Positions 52,208 to 62,265 of a stretch of 64,000 bases of DNA are shown here, piece by piece. The DNA is from Zobellia nedashkovskayae. Its GTDB lineage: Bacteria; Bacteroidota; Bacteroidia; Flavobacteriales; Flavobacteriaceae. The number at the start of each line of letters is the position of its first letter. The stretch's first letter is position 1. Where the stretch lies: the NCBI RefSeq assembly GCF_015330125.1, contig NZ_JADDXR010000002.1, positions 3,980,685 through 4,044,684 on the forward strand, written 5' to 3'. A program made the translations under genes and the position numbers. The notes under the pieces were generated by a model. The model was not told the DNA's origin and ran no database searches. It saw only the letters and a list, made by a program, of their open reading frames with translations.

Positions 52208-54184
52208 CTAGTACTTCAAGAGCTCTTTTAATGCTACGAGAAATCGATTTTTAGGCAAGTAATTGTCTTCTAGTTTTTTAGCGAAGGGAATAGGCGTTTC
52301 CATGCTGGCCACACGCTTTACGGGACCATCTAAATATTGAAATTTATTTTCCATGACCATGGCAGAAATGTCACTGGCTATACCACCAAACATACTGTCT
52401 TCTTGAAGAATGATAAGTTTACCCGTTTTTTCTACAGATGAATAGACAGCATCCATATCCAAAGGCGCCAGTGTTCGCAAGTCAATAAGATCTGCAGAAA
52501 TATCTGGATTCTTTTCTAATGTATCCAATGCCCAGTGCACTCCTGCGCCATAAGAAACAATAGTAATATCGATTCCTTCTTTAAGCAAAGCTGCTTTGCC
52601 AAATGGAAGTGTGTAATAATCCGCAGGTACATTTTGGTAAATACTGCGGTACAAAGCTTTGTGCTCAAAAAATAGAACTGGGTTAGGGTCATTAATAGCC
52701 GTAGCCAATAACCCTTTTGCATCATAAGGAAAAGCAGGATACACGACTTTTAGTCCAGGTGTCTTGGTAAACCAAGCTTCGTTGGTTTGGGAATGAAATG
52801 GTCCAGCACCTACATCGCCACCGCAAGGCATACGGATAACAACATCAGCCTTTTCACTCCAACGGTAATGAGATTTTGCCAAATAATTGACTACGGGATT
52901 AAAACCGCTACTAACAAAATCAGCAAATTGCATTTCTACAACGGCTTTCATTCCGTTTATGGAAAGTCCCATTGCGGCAGAAACAATTCCAGATTCACAA
53001 ATTGGCGTATTTCGAACACGTTCTTTACCAAAAGCATTCATAAAGCCTTCGGTGATTTTAAATACACCACCATAATCCGCCACATCTTGCCCCATGATGA
53101 CCAAATTGGAGTGTTTCTCCATGGATTGTTTTAACCCCTTGGAAATAGCATCAACCAATCTAATATGTTCTACAACACTTCCCGGATTCGTTTCCTCATA
53201 TTCAAAAGGTGCATAGACATCCAGAAGTTCTTGCTCAGGTTCTGATTGAACTTCTTCTTCGTCAAAAGCGAGTTTTAGATTTTCGTTAATCTCCGTTTCA
53301 ATCATAACTCGTAGTGCTTCAATTTTTTCATCCGTTAAAACCCCTTCCTTTAAAAGAAACTTTTCATAATTGGAAATCGGGTCTTTCTTTCCCCATTCCG
53401 TCATTAATTCTTCCGGAACATACTTGGTGCCGCTAGCTTCCTCATGCCCACGCATACGAAAAGTCTTAAACTCAATTAAAACCGGACGCGGTTTTTCTCG
53501 AAGTTCTTCTGCAATCTCTTTCAGCTTAGTGTAAACTTCTAATATGTTATTTCCGTCAATTATATACGATTCCATACCATAACCCAATGCCCTATCCGCA
53601 AGGTTTTTACAGTTGTATTGCTCTTTAGTGGGTGTAGAAAGTCCGTAGCCATTATTTTCAATACAAAAAATAACGGGCAAATCCCAAACGGAAGCTATAT
53701 TCAAAGCTTCATGAAAATCACCTTCGCTAGTACCACCTTCACCTGTAAAGACAGCAGTAACCACTTTCTTGTTTTGAAGAATATCTGCCAATGCAATCCC
53801 ATTTGCCACTCCTAATTGCGGACCAAGGTGACTGATCATTCCTATAATTTTATAATCTTGGGTGCCAAAATGAAAACTACGATCGCGGCCTTTGGTAAAT
53901 CCGTTCATCTTACCCTGCCACTGCGAAAAAAGACGGTGCAACGGAATACCACGGGTAGTGAAGACAGCCAAATTTCTATGCATGGGCAATATATACTCCT
54001 CTTCATTCAATACATTGGTGACACCTACCGAAATAGCCTCTTGCCCAATTCCGCTAAACCATTTTGAAATTTTACCCTGCCGCAATAGAATTAGCATTTT
54101 CTCCTCTATCATGCGAGGCCGCAGAAGGTCTTTATAGAGTTTCAACAAAACAGCTTCGCTTAAATTGCTTTTATCGTATTGCAT
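52208..54184 (-). CDS. 2-oxoacid (branched-chain) dehydrogenase E1, fused alpha and beta subunits
   Basis: The start is placed at 54184 (MQYDKSNLSEAVL), since the upstream 18 codons look non-coding. The 658-residue product has an E1-alpha half with the thiamine diphosphate motif GEGGTSEGDFHEALN...ENNG (about 140-180). An E1-beta half follows from about 345 (VEHIRLVDAISKGLKQSMEKH, MGLSINGMKAVVEMQFADF). It decarboxylates branched-chain 2-oxoacids and passes the acyl group to E2 lipoamide. The alpha-beta fusion is common in Bacteroidota. It supplies branched acyl-CoA, which may feed the fatty-acid pool. Confidence 0.9.
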   Translation of the reverse strand: MQYDKSNLSEAVLLKLYKDLLRPRMIEEKMLILLRQGKISKWFSGIGQEAISVGVTNVLNEEEYILPMHRNLAVFTTRGIPLHRLFSQWQGKMNGFTKGRDRSFHFGTQDYKIIGMISHLGPQLGVANGIALADILQNKKVVTAVFTGEGGTSEGDFHEALNIASVWDLPVIFCIENNGYGLSTPTKEQYNCKNLADRALGYGMESYIIDGNNILEVYTKLKEIAEELREKPRPVLIEFKTFRMRGHEEASGTKYVPEELMTEWGKKDPISNYEKFLLKEGVLTDEKIEALRVMIETEINENLKLAFDEEEVQSEPEQELLDVYAPFEYEETNPGSVVEHIRLVDAISKGLKQSMEKHSNLVIMGQDVADYGGVFKITEGFMNAFGKERVRNTPICESGIVSAAMGLSINGMKAVVEMQFADFVSSGFNPVVNYLAKSHYRWSEKADVVIRMPCGGDVGAGPFHSQTNEAWFTKTPGLKVVYPAFPYDAKGLLATAINDPNPVLFFEHKALYRSIYQNVPADYYTLPFGKAALLKEGIDITIVSYGAGVHWALDTLEKNPDISADLIDLRTLAPLDMDAVYSSVEKTGKLIILQEDSMFGGIASDISAMVMENKFQYLDGPVKRVASMETPIPFAKKLEDNYLPKNRFLVALKELLKY

Positions 54185-54283
54185 AAAATTCTTAGGTGTA
54201 ATTTGCATTTCCGCAGATAAAAGTAGCAAAAATACCACACCTACCGCCTGGTTTGTTATATATAATAGTTGAGCATATTTTAC

Positions 54284-54291
54284 TAACTTTG
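54284..54291 (+). promoter_or_regulatory. Likely -7 box for the oxygenase-SUI1 genes
   Basis: TAACTTTG fits TAnnTTTG, 22 bases before the ATG at 54314, in the gap between divergent genes. A TTG at 54269 is closer than usual for a -33 element. Confidence 0.5.
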
Positions 54292-54313
54292 AGAAAACTT
54301 TTAAAGCAACGGC

Positions 54314-55264
54314 ATGAGTGCAATACCTAGTGTAGACTTACAAGATTTTGTTTCGGATAACGCTGAAAGAAAAGAGAAATTTATAAAAGAAATTGGTTCC
54401 GCTTTTGAGAACATTGGCTTTGTAGCCTTGAGCGGGCATTTTCTATCGGATGATTTAGTGAAGAACCTTTACGATGAAATCAAAAAGTTTTTTGATCTTC
54501 CGCAAGAATTAAAAGATACGTACGAAATTGAAGGTATAGGTGGCCAACGTGGTTATACCTCATTCGGGAAAGAACATGCCAAAGGCAAAAAAGAAGGGGA
54601 CTTAAAAGAATTCTGGCACTTTGGACAGTATGTACAAGATGATGCAAAGCTGGAAGCGGAATATCCAGATAATGTTCAGGTTAAGGAATTACCTACTTTT
54701 AATGCTGTTGGCAAGGAAACGTATCAGATGTTAGAGAAAACAGCTAAATATGTACTTAGGGCATTGGCTATTCATCTTGACCTGGAAGAAACCTATTTTG
54801 ATGATTACATAAAGAATGGGAATTCAATTTTACGTCCTATCCATTATCCGCCTATAACATCAGAGCCTAAAAATGCGGTTCGTGCTGCGGCTCATGGAGA
54901 CATTAACCTTATTACCTTATTAATGGGTGCACATGGACGCGGACTTCAAGTAAAGAACCATGAAGGCGAATGGGTAGATGCCATTGCTCGTCCAGACCAA
55001 TTAATGATCAATGTAGGCGATATGTTATCTAGACTAACAAACAACAAATTGAAGTCTACGATACACCAAGTAGTAAACCCACCAAAAGAGCTTTGGGGTA
55101 CTTCTCGGTACTCTATTCCTTTCTTTATGCATCCAGTAGGCGATATGCCACTTAATTGCCTAGAAAACTGTGTAGATGATGCGCATCCAAAACAATTTGA
55201 AGACATAACTGCAGGCGAGTTCTTGCATGAGCGTTTAATTGAATTAGGGTTGATAAAAGCATAA
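54314..55264 (+). CDS. 2-oxoglutarate/Fe(II)-dependent oxygenase, isopenicillin N synthase family
   Basis: A 316-residue enzyme with an N-terminal non-haem dioxygenase domain (FIKEIGSAFENIGFVALSGH) and the Fe(II) facial triad His194, Asp196 and His251 (AAHGD and STIHQ). The 2-oxoglutarate motif is RYS (Arg265, Ser267). Family members hydroxylate or ring-close small substrates; the substrate here is unknown. It is followed after 2 bases by a SUI1-like gene. Confidence 0.9.
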   Translation: MSAIPSVDLQDFVSDNAERKEKFIKEIGSAFENIGFVALSGHFLSDDLVKNLYDEIKKFFDLPQELKDTYEIEGIGGQRGYTSFGKEHAKGKKEGDLKEFWHFGQYVQDDAKLEAEYPDNVQVKELPTFNAVGKETYQMLEKTAKYVLRALAIHLDLEETYFDDYIKNGNSILRPIHYPPITSEPKNAVRAAAHGDINLITLLMGAHGRGLQVKNHEGEWVDAIARPDQLMINVGDMLSRLTNNKLKSTIHQVVNPPKELWGTSRYSIPFFMHPVGDMPLNCLENCVDDAHPKQFEDITAGEFLHERLIELGLIKA

Positions 55265-55266
55265 AC

Positions 55267-55596
55267 ATGGATTTACAGGACCAACTCAAGAATTTATTCC
55301 CAGAACACGAGCCGGAAAAAACAGAAACCACCTCCAAAACGGAAAATGACATCTGGTTACAAGATGACCCCATTGTATGCAAATATGAAAAACGGAAAGG
55401 TAAACCTATTACCATTTTAGAGGGATATAATGGCGCGGAAAGTGACTTCAAAATGTTGGCAAAAGAGCTGAAGACCAAATTAAGCGTAGGAGGATCATTT
55501 AAAAACGGTCAAATCATAATTCAGGGCGACTATAGAGACAAAATTATGGGGTTATTAAAAGAAAAAGGTTTCTCTGTGAAGCGTGTTGGTGGATGA
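55267..55596 (+). CDS. SUI1/eIF1-like translation factor (YciH type)
   Basis: A 109-residue protein with the SUI1 domain at the C-terminus: KRKGKPITILEGYNG, LAKELKTKLSVGGSFKNGQIIIQGDYRDKI (in parts) and GFSVKRVGG. Bacterial members are thought to tune start-codon fidelity. The N-terminal 40 residues are a flexible charged extension. It is translated with the oxygenase gene (2-base gap). Confidence 0.88.
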   Translation: MDLQDQLKNLFPEHEPEKTETTSKTENDIWLQDDPIVCKYEKRKGKPITILEGYNGAESDFKMLAKELKTKLSVGGSFKNGQIIIQGDYRDKIMGLLKEKGFSVKRVGG

Positions 55597-55716
55597 CCCC
55601 TTTAAACACGGGGCCTGAACATACCTAAGATAGAGAGGTTTAATTCTGTTAATTATTTTTGCTTTATTTTGAATTAATAGTACTTTTAATCTTTCGAACC
55701 TTAATCAAGACCTCAA

Positions 55717-56649
55717 ATGAGTTCCCTTCTGCACATCACCAACGGAGATAGCTTTACGGATAGAATAAAAACACTTAATCTTAGTGGAGATATTATCACA
55801 TGGCGTGAGATGCTCTGCGAAGGTAAGACACTTACCAATGTTGGTAGTGAGTCTTTCTGGAAAGCCCGTTTTGAATTTCTCAATAAAAACTATAAGGTAT
55901 CTAAATCATGGTTCATTGAAAAGACCTTGAAAGAATACCGTTCCCTATGTAACCATAAACAACAAGATGAGATTGTACTCTGGTTTGAGTATGATCTTTT
56001 TTGTCAAGTAAATATGATCGCTGTGCTTAGCTGGCTAAAGACCAACCGTAAATATGCACAGGTTTCTTTAGTTTGTAGCGGCAAAGAAGATAGTACTGAC
56101 AAGATGTACAACTTGAATGAATTGAGCGATGATCAGTTACGTAACTTGTACGATAACAAAATTGATTTAACGCAAGACGATATTGAGTATGCAGATTACG
56201 TTTGGCAATTGTATTGTAGCGATAACCCTATACGTTTAGAAAATTTATCTGATTTTGGTGAATTCCAATTCAACTATCTAGGTGATGCCGTTCGATCACA
56301 TTTACACCGTTTTCCAAGTATAAAAAACGGACTTAATGAAATGGAGAATTCCATTTTAAGGCTTGCAATAGATAAAAAGCCTACTTCAAAAGGAGCATTT
56401 GTTTCTGAAATTCTTCAAAACCAAGGTTCGTTAGGTTTTTCTGATACACAGTATGACAGGGCCTTAGGAAGATTAAAACCTCTATTCTCTTCATTCAATC
56501 CGGTAAGACTTACGAAAAAAGGAAAAGAAATCCTTGAGAATAAAACCAGTTACTATTCCTGCATTCAGGATAACAATGTATACTTAGGCGGTGCTTTAAA
56601 ATATAATTTCCTTTACAACACCGAATCTAACAGAATTTTAAAGTTGTAA
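55717..56649 (+). CDS. DUF1835 domain protein
   Basis: A 310-residue cytoplasmic protein opening with the DUF1835 signature LLHITNGDSFTDRIKTLNLSGDIITWREMLCEG, and VLWFEYDLFCQVNMIAVLSWL near residue 88. The function of the family is unknown. The stop is 4 bases before the nucleoside phosphorylase start, so the two are cotranscribed. Confidence 0.85.
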   Translation: MSSLLHITNGDSFTDRIKTLNLSGDIITWREMLCEGKTLTNVGSESFWKARFEFLNKNYKVSKSWFIEKTLKEYRSLCNHKQQDEIVLWFEYDLFCQVNMIAVLSWLKTNRKYAQVSLVCSGKEDSTDKMYNLNELSDDQLRNLYDNKIDLTQDDIEYADYVWQLYCSDNPIRLENLSDFGEFQFNYLGDAVRSHLHRFPSIKNGLNEMENSILRLAIDKKPTSKGAFVSEILQNQGSLGFSDTQYDRALGRLKPLFSSFNPVRLTKKGKEILENKTSYYSCIQDNNVYLGGALKYNFLYNTESNRILKL

Positions 56650-56653
56650 CCGC

Positions 56654-57526
56654 ATGCAATTAAGCCCCTCTGAGCTTATCTTAAATGCTGATAAGAGCAT
56701 TTACCATTTAAATTTATTACCCAAAGACCTTGCAGAAACTATTATAACGGTTGGTGATCCTGACCGCGTAGCTAATGTTTCCAAGTTTTTTGATACCATT
56801 GAGTTGAAAAAAGGGAAGCGAGAGTTTCATACGCATACCGGAACGCTTAACGGAAAACGTATTTCTGTTGTTTCAACAGGAATCGGCACAGATAATATTG
56901 ACATTGTTTTTAATGAATTGGACGCTCTTGTCAATATCGATTTTGAAACCAGAACAATCAAACCGAACAGGACCGTATTGGACATTGTTAGGATAGGTAC
57001 TTCTGGAGCTATAAGAGCAGACATTCCTATTGATTCTTTTTTAATGAGCGAATATGCTATGGGCCTTGATGGCTTGTTGCATTTTTATGATAGTGATTCT
57101 GTTCAGGAGTTGGATGTTTCCAAAGCTTTTGTTGCTCATGCCAATTGGTCTCCAAATAAATCAGTGCCCTATGTGGTGAAATATGACGAAAGCCTAGGTG
57201 AAAAACTATTTTCTAATCGTATACGATTAGGGACTACAGTTACCAATATTGGCTTCTATGGCCCACAAAGTCGGGTTTTAAGATTAAAACTCAGCGATAA
57301 TAATTTACAAGATAAACTAGCTTCTTTTGAATACAAAGATGTTAAGATTACCAACTTAGAAATGGAGACTTCTGGTATTTATGGTCTTGCTAAACTACTA
57401 GGACACCGTGCTGTTTCTATGAACTGTATTTTAGCTAATAGAGCCAATGGTGAATTTAGTACCAAACCTACAGAATCTACAGAAGAGCTTATTAAATACA
57501 GTTTGGAAAAGCTTACCTCCTCATAA
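56654..57526 (+). CDS. Nucleoside phosphorylase (uridine phosphorylase-like)
   Basis: A 290-residue protein of the PNP/UDP family: VGDPDRVANVSKFFD near residue 32, VSTGIGTDNIDIV near 74, RIGTSGAI near 112 and the nucleoside-binding NLEMETSGIYGLAKL near 236. It cleaves nucleosides with phosphate to base and ribose-1-phosphate in the cytoplasm. Follows the DUF1835 gene by 4 bases. Confidence 0.88.
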   Translation: MQLSPSELILNADKSIYHLNLLPKDLAETIITVGDPDRVANVSKFFDTIELKKGKREFHTHTGTLNGKRISVVSTGIGTDNIDIVFNELDALVNIDFETRTIKPNRTVLDIVRIGTSGAIRADIPIDSFLMSEYAMGLDGLLHFYDSDSVQELDVSKAFVAHANWSPNKSVPYVVKYDESLGEKLFSNRIRLGTTVTNIGFYGPQSRVLRLKLSDNNLQDKLASFEYKDVKITNLEMETSGIYGLAKLLGHRAVSMNCILANRANGEFSTKPTESTEELIKYSLEKLTSS

Positions 57527-57568
57527 TTTAGTTAACACTAATTTTAGATTCATAAGCTAGCTATTTGT

Positions 57569-57576
57569 TATGTTTG
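57569..57576 (+). promoter_or_regulatory. Likely -7 box for polyphosphate kinase
   Basis: TATGTTTG fits TAnnTTTG and ends 7 bases before the ATG at 57584, so the transcript would be leaderless or nearly so. The -33 element is not clear. Confidence 0.5.
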
Positions 57577-57583
57577 TGAGTCT

Positions 57584-59623
57584 ATGGAAAATGAAGATTA
57601 CAAAGACCGAGATATAAGTTGGCTGTTTTTTAATGAAAGGGTATTACTAGAAGCTGCCAGCTCCACTACTCCCCTACTAGAACGCCTAAAATTTCTAGCC
57701 ATCTTCTCGTCTAATCTTGACGAATTCTTTAAAGTCCGCATATCTCAGTTACGTCAGCTAAAGTCCGTTGACAAATCGTTGCGAAAGAAATTGATTTCAA
57801 AACCGAATAAGAAGCTGAAAAAAATTCTTCGCATCATTCATGAGCAACAACAACGTTTTGGTGCTATTATGGAAGCTATTTTTAAAGAGTTGTTAAAAGA
57901 AGATATCCACTTTATAACTGATGAAGAAGTTACCAGCGAGCAAAAAGCTTTTCTCAACACCTTATTTAAAAGTATTTCGGCTGATTGTGAAGTTTTGACG
58001 ACGGATGAGAACCCTAAATTATCTGACGGTGGTTTGTATCTTTTCGTAGCACAAGCTAATGATACATATCACTTCGTTAAAATACCTACAGACCTACATA
58101 ACCGTTTCGTTCAAATTCCCGGGAATGGCCATTCGTTTATCTTTTTAGATGATGTGGTAAAAATGCACCTGAATCAATTATTACCAGAAGGAGCTATTGA
58201 AGGTAGTTACTCCATAAAGCTCTCTAGGGATGCTGAGTTGTATCTAGAAGACGATTTTGGGGACACACCGTTAGCTGATCAGATTTATGATGCATTGCAT
58301 CAACGGAAGTCAGGCCAGCCTACACGGCTACTATATGATGCTAATATGCCGGAATCCTATAAAGAGATTATTAGAAAAACATTGGATATTGGTAATATCG
58401 ACCTTTTTCCAGGAGGACGCTACCATAATCTTTCAGACTTTTTCGGTTTTGACAACCCTACTGACAATCCGGACTTAACATATAAAATTCAAGTTCCTTT
58501 GCCTCACCCTATTTTATCGAGAACAAAAGACTTTTTTGCTTCCATAAGAGAAAAGGACCAGCTAGTTCATTTTCCCTATCAGAGTTTTGATGCGGTAGAA
58601 AATTTTATCGTTGCAGCAGCAAAAGATGATAAGGTAAGGCACATTAAAATCTCATTGTATCGTATTGCAAAAGCATCGGTACTTACAGACGCTTTGCTTT
58701 TAGCACTGGAGAACGGCAAAAAGGTGACCATTTTTGTGGAAGCCAAAGCTCGTTTTGATGAGAAGAACAATATTGAATGGGGTAACATATTTCAAGATAA
58801 AGGAGCCAAAGTATTCTTTAGTATCCCTAATATTAAAGTCCATTCTAAAATCGCTTTAATAGAACGTACCGAAGCTGATTCCTTAAAACGATACGCTTAT
58901 ATAGGCACTGGCAATTTCAATGCAAAAACTTCAAGTATTTATTGCGACCACGGACTGTTTACCGCTAATCCTCAGGTTACTGCAGATTTACACCAAGTGT
59001 TTTCAACATTAGAACGTCATTTAATTATACCTAAGTTAAAACGGCTTTTAGTTTCACCTTTCAATACTAGGAATGTGTTCCTGCAATCTATTGAAAATGA
59101 AATAAAAAATAGTAAAAAAGGCCTTCCAGCGAAGGTTACAGCAAAGATGAACAGTTTGGAAGACAAGACCATGATCGATGCTTTGTACCGGGCTAGCGAA
59201 GCTGGTGTTCATGTGCGTCTAATCGTTCGTGGTTTCTCCTGCCTCATACCCAAGCCTGCCAGTGAGCTTCCTTCGGCCAGTGAACCTATACTGATTACAA
59301 GTATCGTTGATCGCTATTTGGAACATGGCCGCATATATTTATTTCATAATAATGGTGATGAGAAAATGTACATAGGTTCTGCAGATTGGATGACGCGAAA
59401 CCTAGATAGGCGAATTGAAGTCTTGACACCAATTTTAGACTCGGATATATTTAATGAGTTAAACGATATTCTTAAACTACAATTAAACGATTCGGCAAAA
59501 GCCCGTGTACAGGATTCAGATGACTCGAATACATTGATCGACCTACAACAAGAAAATCCCATTCGCTCGCAATATGCTATTTATGAATATTTGAAGGCGA
59601 AAGATGAAAATGTTCTTTCCTAA
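57584..59623 (+). CDS. ppk1: Polyphosphate kinase 1
   Basis: A 679-residue protein with the full PPK1 order: an N-terminal helical domain (DRDISWLFFNERVLLEA, LKFLAIFSSNLDEFFKVR), a head domain, and two phospholipase-D-like catalytic domains. The phospho-acceptor His is in KVHSKIALIER near 427, and EHGRIYLFHN with YIGSADWMTRNLDRRIEV lies near 580-612. It makes polyphosphate from ATP at the inner membrane. It probably has its own promoter right before the start. Confidence 0.95.
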   Translation: MENEDYKDRDISWLFFNERVLLEAASSTTPLLERLKFLAIFSSNLDEFFKVRISQLRQLKSVDKSLRKKLISKPNKKLKKILRIIHEQQQRFGAIMEAIFKELLKEDIHFITDEEVTSEQKAFLNTLFKSISADCEVLTTDENPKLSDGGLYLFVAQANDTYHFVKIPTDLHNRFVQIPGNGHSFIFLDDVVKMHLNQLLPEGAIEGSYSIKLSRDAELYLEDDFGDTPLADQIYDALHQRKSGQPTRLLYDANMPESYKEIIRKTLDIGNIDLFPGGRYHNLSDFFGFDNPTDNPDLTYKIQVPLPHPILSRTKDFFASIREKDQLVHFPYQSFDAVENFIVAAAKDDKVRHIKISLYRIAKASVLTDALLLALENGKKVTIFVEAKARFDEKNNIEWGNIFQDKGAKVFFSIPNIKVHSKIALIERTEADSLKRYAYIGTGNFNAKTSSIYCDHGLFTANPQVTADLHQVFSTLERHLIIPKLKRLLVSPFNTRNVFLQSIENEIKNSKKGLPAKVTAKMNSLEDKTMIDALYRASEAGVHVRLIVRGFSCLIPKPASELPSASEPILITSIVDRYLEHGRIYLFHNNGDEKMYIGSADWMTRNLDRRIEVLTPILDSDIFNELNDILKLQLNDSAKARVQDSDDSNTLIDLQQENPIRSQYAIYEYLKAKDENVLS

Positions 59624-59720
59624 AATAAATAAAATTTAGCAACAGAAAGACCTCATGGTACCCAGGTAAAGAGAGACAAGTTTCTTAAATTTACCGGAGT
59701 TCCCTATTGAAAAAAAAATT

Positions 59721-60566
59721 ATGAAAAAAGTTAGAATAATTGGCGTTCCCGAACATTTCAATCTCCCTTGGCACATGGCTATTGAGGAAGGTGCTTTTGA
59801 AGAAAGAGGTATTGATTTGCAGTGGACAGAAGTTCCGGAAGGAACGGGTAGAATGTGTCAAATGCTTCAGGACGAAGAAACAGATTTAGCTATTATCCTA
59901 ACCGAAGGTCTTGTTAAAAGTATTACTGAAGGGAATGCTGCTAAAATTGTTCAAGAATATATTTCAACACCATTACAATGGGGAATTCATGTAGGCGCCA
60001 AAAGCGAATTCAACTCCATAGCCGATCTAAAAGGTTCTAAAGCGGCAATTAGCCGATTAGGTAGCGGAAGTCACCTGATGGCCTTTGTAAACGCCCAGAA
60101 TGAAGGATGGGCGACCGACTCACTTCAGTTTGAAATCATAAATAACCTAGATGGTGCGGTTACAGCTTTGACGGAAGGCACAGCCGACTATTTTATGTGG
60201 GAGTATTTTACAACGAAGCCCTTAGTAGATAAAGGTATTTTCCGGCGTTTGGGAGACTGCCCTACCCCTTGGCCCTGTTTTGTAGTTGCTGCTACTCAAA
60301 AATTCATTGATGAAGAAAAAAGCACCATAAACCATATTTTAGAGGTCATCAATAATTACACCTCCGAATTTAAACAAATACCCAGTATAGACCGTAGTTT
60401 GGCCAATAGGTACAGCCAACAATTAGAAGATATTAAAGAATGGCTAAAAATAACACAATGGAGCCAGAAGCAAATTCCGGAAGCTACGCTGACTAAAGTT
60501 CAGGATACTTTAAGGGAATTAGAGTTAATTAATAAATCTATTCCCCTATCCCAAATTTTAAATTGA
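59721..60566 (+). CDS. Solute-binding-like protein without signal peptide
   Basis: A 281-residue type 2 periplasmic-binding fold of the NMT1/ThiY/SsuA group: GVPEHFNLPWHMAIEEGAFEERGIDLQW at the N-terminus, LAIILTEGLVKSI near 73 and LKGSKAAISRLGSGSHLMA near 105. Unusually for an ABC transporter binding protein there is no signal peptide or lipobox, and no permease or ATPase gene is near. It is likely cytoplasmic and could be a ligand-binding or enzyme-like member; unknown ligand. Confidence 0.8.
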   Translation: MKKVRIIGVPEHFNLPWHMAIEEGAFEERGIDLQWTEVPEGTGRMCQMLQDEETDLAIILTEGLVKSITEGNAAKIVQEYISTPLQWGIHVGAKSEFNSIADLKGSKAAISRLGSGSHLMAFVNAQNEGWATDSLQFEIINNLDGAVTALTEGTADYFMWEYFTTKPLVDKGIFRRLGDCPTPWPCFVVAATQKFIDEEKSTINHILEVINNYTSEFKQIPSIDRSLANRYSQQLEDIKEWLKITQWSQKQIPEATLTKVQDTLRELELINKSIPLSQILN

Positions 60567-60567
60567 T

Positions 60568-60987
60568 TTAAATAGCAGCTAAGTTGAAATGACTTTGAAT
60601 CAAATGCCTAAAAGTATCGTCAGATAAAGGTTTTTGAGAAAAATCGTCAATAAATTCATTGACTTCAGCTCTATCTTTATCTTCTTCGTTATCACTTGTA
60701 GTTACTAGTACTATGGTTATTTGCTCCTTCAATTCTTTTGGAACCGATTCTTCATATGCTTTCATGAACTCCCATCCGTCCATAATTGGCATTTTTAAAT
60801 CAAGCATTACCATACAAGGCAATTCTAAATCTTTACCCATGATAAAATCAATACCTTCTTGACCATTTAGCACCGTATTAACTTGCAAATCTAAGTCTAG
60901 TTTGTTAATAAAAACTGAATGTAAAATGTTGTTTATCTCATCATCATCTATCAGTAATATAGAATTCAATCTCTCTAAATTTCTCAT
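60568..60987 (-). CDS. Single-domain response regulator
   Basis: A 139-residue receiver domain: acidic pocket LLIDDDE (residues 11-17), phospho-acceptor Asp63 in VMLDLKMPIMDGWEF, switch Thr/Ser in LVTTSDNEED and Lys in FSQKPLSD. It has no output domain, so it acts through protein contacts, for example with a histidine kinase or a diguanylate-type partner. Its stop is one base from the stop of the convergent binding-protein gene. Confidence 0.9.
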   Translation of the reverse strand: MRNLERLNSILLIDDDEINNILHSVFINKLDLDLQVNTVLNGQEGIDFIMGKDLELPCMVMLDLKMPIMDGWEFMKAYEESVPKELKEQITIVLVTTSDNEEDKDRAEVNEFIDDFSQKPLSDDTFRHLIQSHFNLAAI

Positions 60988-61440
60988 GGCTTTTTTTTGT
61001 TGGTTAATGGTCTTAATAGTGTTTAAACATATTGTTTGCTAAAATTAAAGAAATTTTAACTAAATAACTTAACCCTTAAGAGATTTATTGTTTATTTCTT
61101 AATTTTTTTGCAAAAAGTCATAAACCGCCTATTTCCAAAGCAATAGAAACTTTTTATAAACTCTATTTATCATTTTAATATTTTTCTAAAAATTAATATT
61201 GAAAAAAAAGTGAACTTTAAAAAACTGTGATGAAATTTTTACGGTTAGCATTCTAATATCAAGAATTAGACTTGTGGCTTAAAAAAACAGGGAAACTAAA
61301 GTTTAATTTATTCCTATTTAAAATAAAGTTAAACCAGTAAAAATATCACCATTTCTATTCGTAATCGTATTTTTAGTAAGCTTACTTATACACAGACCTC
61401 TTACGCTCCTAAAATAGAGATTTTGGTACGTAAAGTCAGG
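60988..61440. other. Non-coding AT-rich stretch
   Basis: About 450 bases of very AT-rich sequence between the minus-strand response regulator and the end of ung. It should hold the promoter of the response regulator. No hairpin, repeat or frame that I trust was seen. Confidence 0.5.
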
Positions 61441-62106
61441 CTACCAATCAATAGGCTGTTGTCCTTTACTCTTTAAAATATCATTAACCTGGCTAAAATG
61501 CTTGTTTCCGAACCAGTAACCGCGGTTAGCACTTAGAGGAGAAGGGTGGCCTGTAGTCAAAATATGATGTTTGCTCTTGTCTATAAGTTTAGCTTTTTTT
61601 TTGGCAAATCCGCCCCAAAGTAGAAAAACGAGGTCCTCTTTTTCATCGGATAGCTTTTTTATTACCGCATCCGTAAAAGTCTCCCACCCCTTTTTCTGGT
61701 GACTTCCAGCTTCATGAGCACGAACGGTAAGCGTTGCATTTATAAGAAGTACCCCTTGATCGGCCCAACATTCTAGGTTTCCGCTTTCTGGATAAGGCCT
61801 CCCTAGATCAGTTTCAATCTCTTTAAATATATTTCTCAATGAAGGTGGGTGCGGAATTCCGTCTTTTACAGAGAAACAGAGTCCATTGGCCTGATTAGGT
61901 CCATGATACGGGTCCTGTCCAATAATAACTACTTTTGTTTTATCAAAAGGACTATGGTCAAAGGCCGCAAATATGTCCTTTTTTCTAGGGTAACAAGTAT
62001 GCTGAGCGTATTCTTTTTTAACGAATTCAACCAGTTCCTGAAAATAAGGTTGTTCAAATTCTTCAGAAAGTTGCTTTAACCAGCTTTCATGTATTTGTAC
62101 TGTCAT
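61441..62106 (-). CDS. ung: Uracil-DNA glycosylase
   Basis: A 221-residue family 1 UDG with the catalytic motif GQDPYHGPNQANGLCFS near residue 62, LLINATLTVR near 122 and the DNA-intercalation motif GHPSPLSA near 186. It removes uracil from DNA to start base excision repair. Length and motifs are typical. It is a single gene with an upstream gap. Confidence 0.95.
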   Translation of the reverse strand: MTVQIHESWLKQLSEEFEQPYFQELVEFVKKEYAQHTCYPRKKDIFAAFDHSPFDKTKVVIIGQDPYHGPNQANGLCFSVKDGIPHPPSLRNIFKEIETDLGRPYPESGNLECWADQGVLLINATLTVRAHEAGSHQKKGWETFTDAVIKKLSDEKEDLVFLLWGGFAKKKAKLIDKSKHHILTTGHPSPLSANRGYWFGNKHFSQVNDILKSKGQQPIDW

Positions 62107-62265
62107 ATTTTATGCTCATTTTTGTATAGCAAGGGTAATTGCAAATAATCGATGTTCCATCCAAAGAAAACCTTCTTTAGAGAAGCTATTTTTCCATCGA
62201 TTTCAAAATTACCTAAAATTTACAGTGTATTGGCTAAGAAAAGTCTGCTTTAAATATCGAGAAAA

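Noticed and set aside
55152..55478. 108-residue minus-strand frame
   Set aside because: Overlaps the oxygenase and SUI1-like genes on the other strand; no family features.
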